From positions 624,645,291-624,709,290 of the forward strand of contig NC_057863.1 of assembly GCF_019393635.1 (NCBI RefSeq): 64,000 nucleotides of DNA. Direction: 5' to 3'. Positions 59,799 through 64,000 of this stretch are shown here, piece after piece. The translations under genes were made by a program, and so were the position numbers. Numbering within the stretch: the first letter of the stretch is position 1; every line of letters starts with the position of its first letter. The stretch comes from Dromiciops gliroides. Taxonomy: Eukaryota > Chordata > Mammalia > Microbiotheria > Microbiotheriidae. The notes under the pieces were generated by a model. The model saw nothing but the letters and a program-made list of their open reading frames with translations. It was not told the DNA's origin and ran no database searches.

Positions 59799-60260
59799 AG
59801 GCAGGGCTTCACTACTCGTCAGCAGTGGGGTCAAAGCCTCCCTGGTGGTCTGTGCTAGCTGTGGGGTGCCTGGTGAGGGTCCCTGCCATGCTGCCCAGAC
59901 TGCTCACCTGCCCAGGGAGCTGCTGGTTTGCAGGTGGGTGGGGCCTCAGAGCCCCACTTCACGCCCCTGCTTCTACTGCTCCTGGACCTCACCTCCCTCT
60001 CCCCCAGGTAAGACAGACTTTTTCTGCGGGCTGGTAGGTTGTTTCCCTGCTCCTGGGACGATTCAGATGTAGGTTTGGAGGAGAAATCTGGGAGAGTTTC
60101 AGTGGATTGCTTCCTCCCTCTGCCGTTTTGGCACAGGAAGTAGCAGCAAGAAGTAATCTCAGGGTGGGGGCCGGAGGACAGGCAATCCCTGTCCAGCTGC
60201 CCCCAGTTTTGGATTCTTACCAACAAGGAGATTCTGATTCCCATCTCTGTCGATCGCCAT
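30246..60260 (-). CDS. TNFRSF14: TNFRSF14 (HVEM)-like TNF receptor, whole gene of eight coding exons
   Basis: This is a type I membrane receptor of the TNFR superfamily. Joining 60260-60221, 53105-53007, 51606-51481, 45246-45091, 39608-39530, 36592-36345, 31950-31931 and 30536-30246 gives 1,059 bases, or 352 residues. All introns are gt/ag and phases agree. The order is signal peptide, CRD1-CRD4 with 6, 6, 6 and 4 cysteines (to about residue 187), transmembrane segment (198-233) and a 119-residue tail. The best family match is [19 protein letters not shown] against human [15 protein letters not shown], and [19 protein letters not shown] against TYIAHLNGLSKCLQCQMCD. HVEM binds LIGHT, BTLA and CD160. 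No death domain is present. CD40 or 4-1BB are weaker matches. The tail is about twice the human length and does not resemble it, so a paralogue is possible. The tandem-repeat transmembrane segment is the odd feature. Confidence 0.82.
30612..30668. repeat. (TG)n-(GA)n-(CA)n compound microsatellite
   Basis: TG and CA arms can pair with each other. It lies about 75 bases upstream of the exon 8 acceptor on the gene strand. Confidence 0.9.
30690..31560. other. No further exon seen (receptor intron 7)
   Basis: Mostly unique-looking text with an MIR-like trace near 31100-31190. Confidence 0.4.
31567..31735 (+). repeat. WSINE1-type CORE-SINE with a doubled head
   Basis: The first 20 or so bases (ggcagctaggtggcaca) are repeated in tandem. 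Flanked by aatggaaagata. Subfamily B. Confidence 0.92.
31931..31950 (-). CDS. TNFRSF14: TNFRSF14-like coding exon 7 (20-base microexon)
   Basis: This exon completes Thr250 and encodes NNEARL. It is bounded by ttctctttgcatttcag and gtgagt, both strong sites. Its phase (2 in, 0 out) fits its neighbours. Human HVEM also has a short exon just after its transmembrane exon, as far as I recall. Confidence 0.8.
32060..32345 (-). mobile_element. LTR fragment, reverse, endogenous retrovirus fossil
   Basis: Shares ataaattagaagctttagca and the tttattaaag region with the LTR at 26747-27495. A partial fossil. Confidence 0.5.
32418..32662 (-). repeat. MAR1-type SINE, reverse
   Basis: RTE-like tail (gtcgtgcctaattttttgtg, gaccccatttgg), then CORE and head. 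Confidence 0.75.
32665..33225. other. No exon seen (receptor intron 6)
   Basis: Unique-looking text; no supported feature. Confidence 0.4.
33225..33345 (-). repeat. MIR3-like SINE relic
   Basis: It has aagcacctactatataccag and agagcccttacctctcattc. Confidence 0.5.
33755..33975. repeat. (ATCC/ATCT)n tetranucleotide tract
   Basis: About 220 bases of imperfect tatc/catc units, likely unstable. Confidence 0.85.
33985..34275 (+). mobile_element. LTR-like fragment, endogenous retrovirus fossil
   Basis: Has a promoter-like gaggataaaacccttggcct and a pyrimidine-rich region, and lies between two tetranucleotide tracts. Family not identified. Confidence 0.4.
34279..34370. repeat. (TATC)n microsatellite
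   Basis: A near-perfect tetranucleotide array. Confidence 0.93.
34375..34980. other. No exon seen; possible LTR flank
   Basis: Receptor intron 6. The content leads into the LTRs that follow; no coding motif seen. Confidence 0.35.
34985..35335 (+). mobile_element. Solo LTR, endogenous retrovirus fossil
   Basis: It carries a TATA-like tatataaggtc region and a polyadenylation region (gaatgtaataaatctg) near 35270. A fossil with no internal region seen. Confidence 0.5.
35336..35660 (+). mobile_element. Second LTR, endogenous retrovirus fossil
   Basis: It has ctctataaaagctttggcct and caaataaagagcagtttatt. Its 3' end (attggattgtgtgcaa) recurs reversed at 39195-39265. Confidence 0.55.
36090..36240. 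other. CpG-rich unclassified segment next to exon 6
   Basis: A CpG-dense 150-base stretch (ccagtctcggacgaccatgg, gtgcagtccgatacgggagc) in receptor intron 6, 100 bases beyond the exon 6 donor. Possibly a repeat fossil; the short open frame has no known domain. Confidence 0.35.
36345..36592 (-). CDS. TNFRSF14: TNFRSF14-like coding exon 6: end of CRD4, stalk and repeat-built transmembrane segment
   Basis: This exon begins one base before [20 protein letters not shown], which completes CRD4 in the standard WTxC...GTxxxDxxC form. A short stalk ([10 protein letters not shown]) follows. The transmembrane segment then starts at residue 198 and is encoded by an ATC ATC GGC tandem repeat, giving four Ile and then Gly-Ile-Ile units, 31 residues in all. 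CSICC (229-233) follows, with cysteines that could be palmitoylated, and then [16 protein letters not shown]. The donor is AGAGAA|gtaagc. Incoming and outgoing phases (2 and 1) match exons 5 and 7. The open frame continues past the donor into the intron, but that part is not needed. Confidence 0.85.
36409..36501 (+). repeat. 9-base tandem repeat (gatgatgcc) inside receptor exon 6
   Basis: These are about ten units of gatgatgcc on the plus strand, read as ATC ATC GGC on the coding minus strand. It is 93 bases (31 codons) and almost perfect, with slight unit changes only at the two edges. Because the unit is three codons, length changes stay in frame. It forms the bulk of the transmembrane segment. 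Confidence 0.95.
36600..37240. other. No exon seen (receptor intron 5)
   Basis: Unique-looking text; open frames have no recognised motif. Confidence 0.4.
37248..37465 (+). repeat. MIR-like CORE-SINE
   Basis: It has tagctaggtggtccagtgga, then cctcagtttctccatctgta. Confidence 0.65.
37700..38175 (+). mobile_element. LTR, endogenous retrovirus fossil
   Basis: The end reads cgccagaatgaaaaataaat, then a ctaaattccagagaattatt. Start approximate. No internal region seen. Confidence 0.45.
38507..38687. mobile_element. hAT-type nonautonomous DNA transposon
   Basis: 181 bases with inverted ends (cttcttaaactatgggtcgc at the left; gggtcgtgagtg to gtttaagaag at the right). It is flanked by exact 8-base duplications ttagatta at 38499-38506 and 38688-38695. 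An 8-base duplication is the hAT hallmark. Not coding. Confidence 0.85.
38700..39190. other. No exon seen (receptor intron 5)
   Basis: Unique-looking; nothing supported. Confidence 0.4.
39192..39275 (-). mobile_element. LTR end fragment, endogenous retrovirus fossil
   Basis: The reverse complement matches the last part of the LTR at 35336-35660 (attggattgtgtgcaa). Confidence 0.5.
39530..39608 (-). CDS. TNFRSF14: TNFRSF14-like coding exon 5 (start of CRD4)
   Basis: This exon encodes [20 protein letters not shown] then NCVLWT and two bases of Asn. The run [12 protein letters not shown] is nearly identical to human HVEM and is the best single identifier of this gene. NGT is a potential N-glycosylation site. 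The acceptor follows tctccttctgttttggacacag. The donor (AA|gtaggt) is not ideal but is fixed by phase and by the Cys pattern of exon 6. Confidence 0.88.
39610..40060. other. No further exon seen (receptor intron 4)
   Basis: AT-rich and unique-looking upstream of exon 5. Confidence 0.4.
40062..40216 (+). repeat. WSINE1-type CORE-SINE
   Basis: Flanked by gaaaatttaacaat. Subfamily A, some CORE bases missing. Confidence 0.93.
40436..40666 (+). repeat. MIR-like CORE-SINE
   Basis: Head ccactaggtggctcagtgga, then gtgtcaggcacatagtagtg tail. Confidence 0.7.
40670..41325. other. No gene seen
   Basis: An MIR-like trace near 40740-40800; otherwise nothing supported. Confidence 0.35.
41330..41870 (+). 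mobile_element. Decayed L1 3' end
   Basis: Traces of gatggtcaaaggat, ctcataccc.tcagattgac and ggcaaatgctgga, in the order of the ORF2 C-terminus. Heavily diverged. An (ACAT)n run lies at 41660-41705. Confidence 0.65.
41880..42030 (-). repeat. WSINE1-type CORE-SINE, reverse
   Basis: Flanked by taaattc. Subfamily B. Confidence 0.92.
42268..42413 (+). repeat. WSINE1-type CORE-SINE
   Basis: Inserted at the start of the L1 that follows; flanked by tattcgggggg-type text. Confidence 0.92.
42415..44640 (+). mobile_element. HAL1-like L1: 5' region and ORF1 joined straight to the ORF2 C-terminal end
   Basis: 5' text like an L1 UTR (gagcccagatggtggaggaa), then ORF1 pieces ([20 protein letters not shown] near 43075-43135, and more to 43600). 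At about 43610 it passes directly to the ORF2 end (DKGLIS region). The endonuclease and reverse transcriptase are absent, as in HAL1 elements or an internally deleted L1. Confidence 0.75.
43151..43303 (+). repeat. WSINE1-type CORE-SINE inside L1 ORF1
   Basis: Flanked by aaaaaaagagccta on both sides. Confidence 0.95.
44645..45090. other. No further exon seen (receptor intron 4)
   Basis: A reverse MIR-like trace lies at 44830-44985. Confidence 0.4.
45091..45246 (-). CDS. TNFRSF14: TNFRSF14-like coding exon 4 (end of CRD2, CRD3)
   Basis: This exon starts with two bases that complete Ala and reads [18 protein letters not shown], then [16 protein letters not shown] and [18 protein letters not shown]. 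The acceptor has a long pyrimidine tract ending tttctttcag, and the donor is gtgagc. CRD3 keeps the C-x4-C...C-x2-C...C pattern of HVEM and 4-1BB. Confidence 0.92.
45310..45466 (+). repeat. WSINE1-type CORE-SINE
   Basis: Flanked by aatatttactca; the tail is (CAA)n. It lies 60 bases upstream of receptor exon 4 on the gene strand. Confidence 0.93.
45470..45625 (-). repeat. MIR3-like SINE relic
   Basis: It has ttcaaggagctcatagtcta and gtatgtgcaggataaattgg. Confidence 0.55.
45694..45836 (-). repeat. WSINE1-type CORE-SINE, reverse
   Basis: Preceded by a (TATC/TTTA)n run at 45664-45693. Subfamily A. Confidence 0.92.
45840..46285. other. No gene seen
   Basis: Receptor intron 3; nothing supported. 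Confidence 0.4.
46290..47540 (-). mobile_element. Non-L1 LINE reverse-transcriptase fragment, reverse
   Basis: The minus strand reads [20 protein letters not shown], then [20 protein letters not shown], typical of the RT C-terminal half in an RTE/CR1-like LINE. It is the same family as 21125-21830 and 25183-25690. A SINE is inserted. Confidence 0.8.
47171..47320 (+). repeat. WSINE1-type CORE-SINE inside the LINE
   Basis: Flanked by gaaattgatgtatg. Subfamily B. Confidence 0.95.
47525..47737 (-). repeat. MIR-like CORE-SINE, reverse
   Basis: It has gtaccaagcactgtgctaag, then attatctcatttgatctaca. Confidence 0.7.
47740..48180. other. No exon seen (receptor intron 3)
   Basis: A LINE-like tail (gtaggtacttaatgaatatt) lies at 48032-48052, followed by an MIR trace. 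Confidence 0.4.
48188..48340 (+). repeat. WSINE1-type CORE-SINE
   Basis: Flanked by gaaaaccttttca. Its head is subfamily A and its tail (caattgcctcacc) is B-like. Confidence 0.94.
48399..48545 (+). repeat. WSINE1-type CORE-SINE
   Basis: Flanked by aaaagggatgtgtctg. Subfamily B. Sixty bases from the previous copy. Confidence 0.94.
48550..49110. other. No exon seen (receptor intron 3)
   Basis: An MIR-like trace at 48590-48745; a GC-rich patch at 48760-48990. Confidence 0.4.
49113..49254 (-). repeat. WSINE1-type CORE-SINE, reverse
   Basis: Flanked by cttttaattctt/ccttaattctt. Confidence 0.92.
49262..50170 (-). mobile_element. L1 3' end, reverse
   Basis: The minus strand reads [20 protein letters not shown] and the L1 3' UTR. 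A SINE is inserted. Confidence 0.88.
49721..49895 (-). repeat. WSINE1-type CORE-SINE, reverse, inside L1
   Basis: Flanked by ctgcttgtcctttctt. The tail includes an unusual G/T-rich run. Confidence 0.94.
50516..50656 (-). repeat. WSINE1-type CORE-SINE, reverse
   Basis: Flanked by cagaatcctagaca-type copies. Confidence 0.92.
50754..51085 (+). repeat. WSINE1-type CORE-SINE split by another copy
   Basis: The outer, forward copy. The reverse copy at 50841-50989 is inserted in its CORE. Confidence 0.94.
50841..50989 (-). repeat. WSINE1-type CORE-SINE nested in reverse
   Basis: Flanked by the duplication tgacact/tgacacttgacac within the outer copy. Gives a long inverted repeat inside receptor intron 3. 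Confidence 0.95.
51090..51480. other. No further exon seen (receptor intron 3)
   Basis: An MIR-like trace at 51110-51260; otherwise unique-looking. Confidence 0.4.
51481..51606 (-). CDS. TNFRSF14: TNFRSF14-like coding exon 3 (CRD1 to CRD2)
   Basis: This exon encodes the end of CRD1 ([15 protein letters not shown]) and most of CRD2 ([18 protein letters not shown], then HQCKVCDH). NTT is a potential N-glycosylation site. The acceptor is gataccattag and the donor gtaag. The A1 and B1/B2-type cysteine spacing matches HVEM and CD40, with HVEM closer in the TYxAxxNxLxKCxQCxxCD stretch. Confidence 0.92.
51610..53006. other. No further exon seen (receptor intron 2)
   Basis: A repeat-poor block of about 1.4 kb with weak MIR traces near 51940-52040. 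Confidence 0.4.
53007..53105 (-). CDS. TNFRSF14: TNFRSF14-like coding exon 2 (signal core, first half of CRD1)
   Basis: This exon runs from [15 protein letters not shown] to CCSPCSAG. It corresponds to human HVEM from LVLYLTFL to CCPKCSPG, with the paired cysteines at the same spacing. The acceptor is ttctttgccccag and the donor gtaggt. It ends after one base of a Gly codon. Confidence 0.88.
53300..53475 (+). repeat. MIR-like relic
   Basis: It has gaatgggagccagaagactg, then cagtttccttatctgtaaaa. Confidence 0.6.
53640..53835 (-). repeat. MIR-like relic, reverse
   Basis: It has gtagggaaaccaaggctgga and caggtcttcctgactccagg. Confidence 0.55.
53908..54735 (-). mobile_element. L1 3' end, reverse
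   Basis: The minus strand reads [20 protein letters not shown] and [19 protein letters not shown]. The 3' UTR lies at 53930-54240, with an (AT)n run at 54069-54084. Confidence 0.88.
54576..54723 (-). repeat. WSINE1-type CORE-SINE, reverse, inside L1
   Basis: Flanked by ctataa on both sides. Confidence 0.92.
54752..54935 (+). repeat. Unclassified repeat shared with 17165-17333
   Basis: It reads gaggactgtgacatcgggag to gactggagatggccccagat. See 17165-17333. Confidence 0.6.
55947..56090 (+). repeat. WSINE1-type CORE-SINE inside L1 ORF1
   Basis: Flanked by aaatcaattgag. Subfamily B. Confidence 0.95.
56103..56256 (+). repeat. WSINE1-type CORE-SINE inside L1 ORF1
   Basis: Back-to-back with the previous copy at the same target (aaatcaattgag on three sides). 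Subfamily A. Confidence 0.95.
56603..56752 (+). repeat. WSINE1-type CORE-SINE inside L1 ORF1
   Basis: Flanked by gagaatcattggactg/gagaataattggactg. Confidence 0.94.
57000..57147 (-). repeat. WSINE1-type CORE-SINE, reverse, inside L1 ORF1
   Basis: Flanked by cagaaagaagcaattt. Confidence 0.95.
59472..59620 (+). repeat. WSINE1-type CORE-SINE inside L1 ORF2
   Basis: Flanked by aaaagttaagtctt, close to where the L1 breaks off. Subfamily B. Confidence 0.95.
59640..60220. other. Unique GC-rich intron 1 start
   Basis: No other exon is supported. An open frame of 177 codons on the minus strand (60388-59855) crosses exon 1 but has no recognised domain. Confidence 0.4.
59756..59797. repeat. (GT)n microsatellite
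   Basis: About 21 GT units in receptor intron 1. Confidence 0.95.
60221..60260 (-). CDS. TNFRSF14: TNFRSF14-like coding exon 1 (signal peptide start)
   Basis: The ATG at 60258-60260 opens [13 protein letters not shown] plus one base, followed by the strong donor gtaaga. The phase fits exon 2, and together they give the hydrophobic core [13 protein letters not shown] just ahead of CRD1. Of the start codons nearby, only this one reads into the CRDs in frame. Its context has G at -3 and G at +4. The n-region carries no net positive charge, which is unusual for a signal peptide, so transcript evidence matters here. Confidence 0.6.
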
Positions 60261-60321
60261 ATCCCCAGCACCGGAGAAGGTGACGCCTGGAGCAGCACGC
60301 CCGCAGCAACAGCAGCAGCAT
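60222..60321 (-). promoter_or_regulatory. Upstream ATG and overlapping uORF in receptor exon 1
   Basis: An ATG at 60319-60321 (A at -3) opens MLLLLLRACCSRRHLL in a frame different from the receptor start 61 bases downstream. After the exon 1-2 splice it would run to a TGA in exon 2, 49 residues in all. It overlaps the main start and could reduce receptor translation, if the transcript starts upstream of it. Confidence 0.45.
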
Positions 60322-60420
60322 AGTCGCTGGGCGGCGCCTGCGATGACGCATTCTGTCCTGTTCTTTGAGCAAGATTTTCAGACAGCAAGAAAATAAAACT
60401 TTTCTTTAATCACAATATGT
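60261..60420 (-). promoter_or_regulatory. TNFRSF14-like promoter and 5' UTR, CpG-rich
   Basis: This is a GC- and CpG-rich block upstream of the receptor ATG with no TATA box in the expected place. It contains tgacgca at 60344-60350, a CRE/ATF-like half site, and CAG/CTG triplet runs at 60304-60320. L1 sequence begins about 370 bases further upstream. The transcription start is not visible. Confidence 0.5.
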
Positions 60421-60794
60421 CGACAGACAAAATGAAGCCCGCTCAAAAATGAATGATGGTTACCAGCCCAAGCCATGTTCACAATGTGCAAATCATAATG
60501 AATTTGTAAGACTTCAGTTGCCGAGAGGAAGTGAGGAAAGACCCCTCTTATCCAACGGAATTTACCAGCATCACAGGAACGGTCAATCTCACTGAGGTAG
60601 AAGGGGATTGCGGCCAGTGCACAATACTCTATCCATCAACCAGATCCCTTCCCCATCAATCACAAAGACTTATAACCTAAGTACCCATTCCTATCAAAAA
60701 ACACTAGAGAACATAGGAATAGATGGAGCCGTGAAAATGATTATTAATAATGAATATCTTAGGGAGATTCAGAGACTCTCCCCTTTTTCTAAAT
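60421..60794. other. Receptor 5' flank, no gene seen
   Basis: Unique-looking. The plus-strand frame reading LENIGIDGAVKMIINNEYLR at 60700-60760 is not assigned. Confidence 0.35.
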
Positions 60795-61550
60795 TCCTCA
60801 TTTTAATATAAATATTACTTCATTGTCTATGGTACCTTTTAGCAAGATGGAGTTTCCTTCCTTATCTCTTTTTTTCCCCTTATCTCTTTTAATTAGAACT
60901 ATTTTTGCTTTTGCTTTGTTTGAGATCAGTATTGCTACCCCTGCTTTTTTTTTTTTTTTTACTTCAGGTGAAGCATAATATATGCTGCTCCAAACCTTTA
61001 CCTTTATTCTTTGTGTATCTCTCTGCTTCAAATTTGTTTCTTGTAAAGAACATAACCCACTCTACTAGTCACTTCTGCTTTATGGGAGAGATAATCCCAT
61101 TCACAGTTATATTACTTGTGTATATCCCTCCATCCTTTTTTCCCTCTTGTTTATATTTTTCTTTTTCCTTTTATCCTGTTCCTCCTCACCAGTGTTTTGC
61201 TTCTGACCACTGCCTCCTTCAATCTGCACCCCCTTTCATCGTCCCCCTCCCTTTTCTTTCCCCTTTCCTCTCCTACTTCTCTGCTTCTTTCTATCAATGC
61301 GCTCCCTTTTCCCCTTCCCCTTCTCTATATGGTAAGGTAAATTTATTTATCCAGATGAGTGTATATGTTATTCCTTTTTTGAGCCAAATCTGATGAGAGT
61401 AAGGTAGAAATAATGCTTACCCTTCCCTTCTTTCCCTCTATTGTAATAGGTCTTTTGTGCCTCTTCATGTGATGTAATCTACACCATTCCACCTCCCCAT
61501 TTCTCTTCTCCCCATATACTCCTTTTTTCATCCCTTAATTTTTTTTCTGC
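60795..61550 (-). mobile_element. L1 fragment, reverse: inter-ORF region and start of ORF2
   Basis: The minus strand reads MKQRDTQRIKVKVWSSIYYA and GVAILISNKAKAKI (endonuclease). It ends inside that domain, and the purine-rich inter-ORF spacer is at 61100-61550. It aligns with 57640-58340 of the forward L1. Confidence 0.88.
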
Positions 61551-61890
61551 ATTAGTCATGTTATAAGAGAAGAATCAGCAAAAAAGGAAAAACCTCAAAA
61601 AAGAAAAAACAACAACACCAAAACCAAAAGAAATAGTATGGTTCAATCCACATCCATATTCCACAGTTCTTTTTTTTTTCTTTTCTGGATTTGGAGAGCA
61701 TTTTCCACCATGAGTCCTTTGGAATTTTCTTGTACGGTTGTATTGGTGAGAAGAATCAAGTCTATCACAGTTGATCAACAAATAATGTTGATGATACCAT
61801 GTACAATGTTTTTCTGGTTCTGCTCATCTCACTCATCAGTTCATACAAGTCCTTCCAGGTTTCTCTGAACTCCTCCTGCTCATTGTTTCT

Positions 61891-62038
61891 TTTTTTTTTC
61901 TTAGTGAGGCAATTGGGGTTAAGTGACTTGCCCAGGGTCACACAGCTAGTAAGTGTTAAGTGTCTGAGGCCAGATTTGAACTCAGGTACTTCTGAATCCA
62001 GGGCCAGTGCTCTATCCACTGCACCATCTATCTGTCCC
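61891..62038 (-). repeat. WSINE1-type CORE-SINE, reverse, inside L1
   Basis: Flanked by ctgctcattgtttctt. Subfamily B. Confidence 0.95.
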
Positions 62039-62680
62039 TGCTCATTGTTTCTTACAGCACAATAGAATTCCATTACATTCATATACCACAACTTGTTCAG
62101 CCATTCCCCAATTGATGGTCAGCCCCTCAATTTCCAATTCCTTGTCACCACAAAAAAGAACAGCTATAAATATTTTTGTACATGTGGGTCCTTTTCCTTT
62201 TTTTATTATCTCTTTGGGAAAAAGACCCAAAAGTGGTATTGCTGGGTCAAAGGGTATGCACAGCTTTAAAGCCCTTTGGGCATAATTCCAAATTGCTCTC
62301 AAGAATGGTTAGACCAGTTCTCAGCTCCACCAACAATGCATCAGTGTTCCAATTTTTCCATAGCTTCTCCAACATTTATTATTTTCCTTTTTTGTCATAT
62401 TAGCCAATCTGATAGGTGTCAGGTGGTACCTCAGAGTTGTTTTAATTTGCATTTCTCTAATCAATAGTGATTTAGAGTATTTTTTCATATGGCAATAGAT
62501 AGCTTTGATTTCTTCATCAGAAAACTGCCTCTTCATATCCTTTGACCATTTCTCAATTGGGGAATGACTTGGATTCTTATAAATTTGATGTAGTTCCCTA
62601 TATATTTTAGAAATGAGGCCTTTATCTGAAGTACTGGCCATAAAAATTTTTTCCCAACTTTCTGCCTCCCTTATAATTTT

Positions 62681-62821
62681 TTTTGGGGGGGGCAAATGAG
62701 GGTTAAGTGACTTGCCCAAGGTCACACAGCTAGTGAGTGTCAAGTGTCTGAGGCCAGATTTGAACTCAGATCCTCCTGAATCCAGGGCCGGTGCTTTATC
62801 CACTGAGCCACCTAGCTGCCC
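62681..62821 (-). repeat. WSINE1-type CORE-SINE, reverse, inside L1
   Basis: Flanked by ctcccttataatttt/ctcccttctaatttt. Subfamily A. Confidence 0.93.
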
Positions 62822-63404
62822 TCCCTTCTAATTTTGGATGCATTGCTTCTGTTTGTACAAAACTTTTTTTAATTTAATGTAATCAAAATCATCCATTTTG
62901 CATTTCTTAATATTCTCTATCTCTTGTTTGGTCATGAACTGTTCTCCTTTCCAAAGATCTGAAAGGTAAACTATTCCTTCCTCTCCTAATTCACCCCTTA
63001 ATTTTTTATATCATCATAACAAAGTCAATTCATACCTTTACCCTCTATGTATAGTCCTTCTATTTGCCCAAATAGAAATACAGTTCTCAAGAGTTATAAG
63101 TATCAAAATTAAAAAAAAAAAGTTTCAAGTATCTTTCCATGTAGGGATGTAAAGAGGTTAACCTTATTGAATAATATGGGTTTTTTCTTTTCTGTTTACC
63201 TTTTTATACTTCTCTTGAATCTTGTATTTGAAGACTGAATTTTCTGTTCAATTCTGGTCTTTTCATCAGGAAAGCTTGAAAGTCCCCTATTTAATTGAAT
63301 GTCCATCTTTTCCCCTGAAAGATAATGATCAATTTTGCTAGGTACTTGATTCTTGGTTGCAATCCAAGCTCCTTTCCCTTCTGGAACTCCAAGCCCTCCA
63401 ATCT

Positions 63405-63556
63405 ATTTTTTTTTTTTTTAGTGAGGCAATTGGGGTTAAGTGACTTGCCCAGGGTCACACAGCTAGTAAGTGTTAAGTGTCTGAGGCTGGATTTGAACTC
63501 AGGTACTCCTGACTCCAGGGCCAGTGCTCTATCCACTGCGCCACCTAGCCGCCCCC
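63405..63556 (-). repeat. WSINE1-type CORE-SINE, reverse, inside L1
   Basis: Flanked by cctccaatct. Subfamily B. Confidence 0.94.
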
Positions 63557-64000
63557 CCTCCAATCTTTTAATGTTGAAGCTGCCAGGTTCTGTGTAATCC
63601 TGACTGTGGCTCCAAAATATTTAAATTCTTTATTTCTTGCTGCTTTGCAGTATTTTCTCCCTCACCTGATAATTGCAAGCTTTGGCTACAATTTTCCTTG
63701 GAGTTTTCATTTGGGGATCTCTTTTAGGATGTGATTGGTAGATTCTTTCAATGACTATTGTATCCTCTGGTTCTAGGATATCAGGGCAGTTCTCCATGGT
63801 CATTTGTGGCATATAATGTCTAGATTCTTGTTTTTATCATGGCTTTCAGGTAGTCCAATAATTCTTAAATTATCTCTCCTGGATTTATTTTCCAGGTCAG
63901 TTGTCTTTTCGATGATGCATTTCACATTTTCTTCTATTTTTTCATTCTTTTGATTCTGTTTGACTGATTCCTGGTGTCTCAGAGTCATTAGCTTCTACCT

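Larger units (their letters stand above)
61552..64000 (-). mobile_element. L1 (HAL1-like), reverse: ORF1 joined to the ORF2 C-terminal end
   Basis: Minus-strand ORF1 pieces: [20 protein letters not shown] (63,900 area) and CPDILEPEDTIVIERIYQSH. Below about 63,000 the text passes to the ORF2 end: [32 protein letters not shown], then FDPAIPLLGLFPK and the 3' UTR. Endonuclease and RT core are absent, as at 42415-44640. Runs off the window. Confidence 0.82.

Noticed and set aside
59855-60388. 177-codon minus-strand frame over the receptor promoter
   Set aside because: No known domain; it reads through exon 1 and its donor in another frame. High GC makes long chance frames common.
60608-60811. 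Plus-strand frame with LENIGIDGAVKMI as an L1 ORF2 piece
   Set aside because: I could not match it to any part of L1 ORF2 I know, so it is left unassigned.
3312-63556. tRNA-like heads of the SINEs as tRNA genes
   Set aside because: The heads are diverged from a functional tRNA and are followed by the CORE and A-rich tail in each copy.
4104-63597. Dozens of small open frames reading like [20 protein letters not shown] or [20 protein letters not shown]
   Set aside because: They are all translations of the WSINE1-type SINE in its two orientations and recur at every copy. They are not proteins.

Overview
This window is marsupial nuclear DNA. The main evidence is about fifty copies of one tRNA-headed CORE-SINE (WSINE1 type), together with MAR1-type SINEs that carry an RTE-like tail, MIR and MIR3 relics, L1 copies, fragments of a second LINE clade and several solo LTRs. 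I cannot name the species. Long intergenic gaps, canonical gt/ag introns and two CpG-rich first exons fit a mammalian chromosome. I see no bacterial-type operon, CRISPR array or convincing functional tRNA or rRNA gene.

Two host genes could be rebuilt by hand, both on the minus strand. The first is CENPS (CENP-S/MHF1): five coding exons between 20,677 and 6,132, encoding a 142-residue histone-fold protein. Its CpG-rich start carries an E2F-type site. The second is an eight-exon TNF-receptor superfamily gene between 60,260 and 30,246, which best matches TNFRSF14 (HVEM). All splice phases agree and the joined CDS is 1,059 bases (352 residues). It encodes a signal peptide, four cysteine-rich domains with the expected 6+6+6+4 cysteines, a transmembrane segment and a 119-residue tail.

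The most striking observation concerns that receptor's membrane span. The transmembrane segment in exon 6 (36,345-36,592) is encoded by an in-frame 9-base tandem repeat (ATC ATC GGC on the coding strand, 36,409-36,501). The resulting helix is almost entirely Ile-Ile-Gly repeats: 22 Ile and 9 Gly in 31 residues. Every gain or loss of a repeat keeps the frame but changes the length of the membrane span.

Layout: 1-5.8 kb holds old repeats downstream of CENPS. 5.8-20.8 kb is CENPS with SINE-rich introns. 21-30 kb is intergenic and built from L1, a second LINE type and solo LTRs. 30-60.3 kb is the receptor gene, with introns full of SINEs, L1 fragments and LTRs. 60.4-64 kb is mostly L1 in reverse orientation. 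The receptor's first exon sits in a 1.15-kb island between two convergent L1 pieces that both lack their 3' ends. As I recall the human map, CENPS and TNFRSF14 are both on 1p36 but several megabases apart. Their adjacency here would then be a rearrangement, or the receptor is a paralogue.
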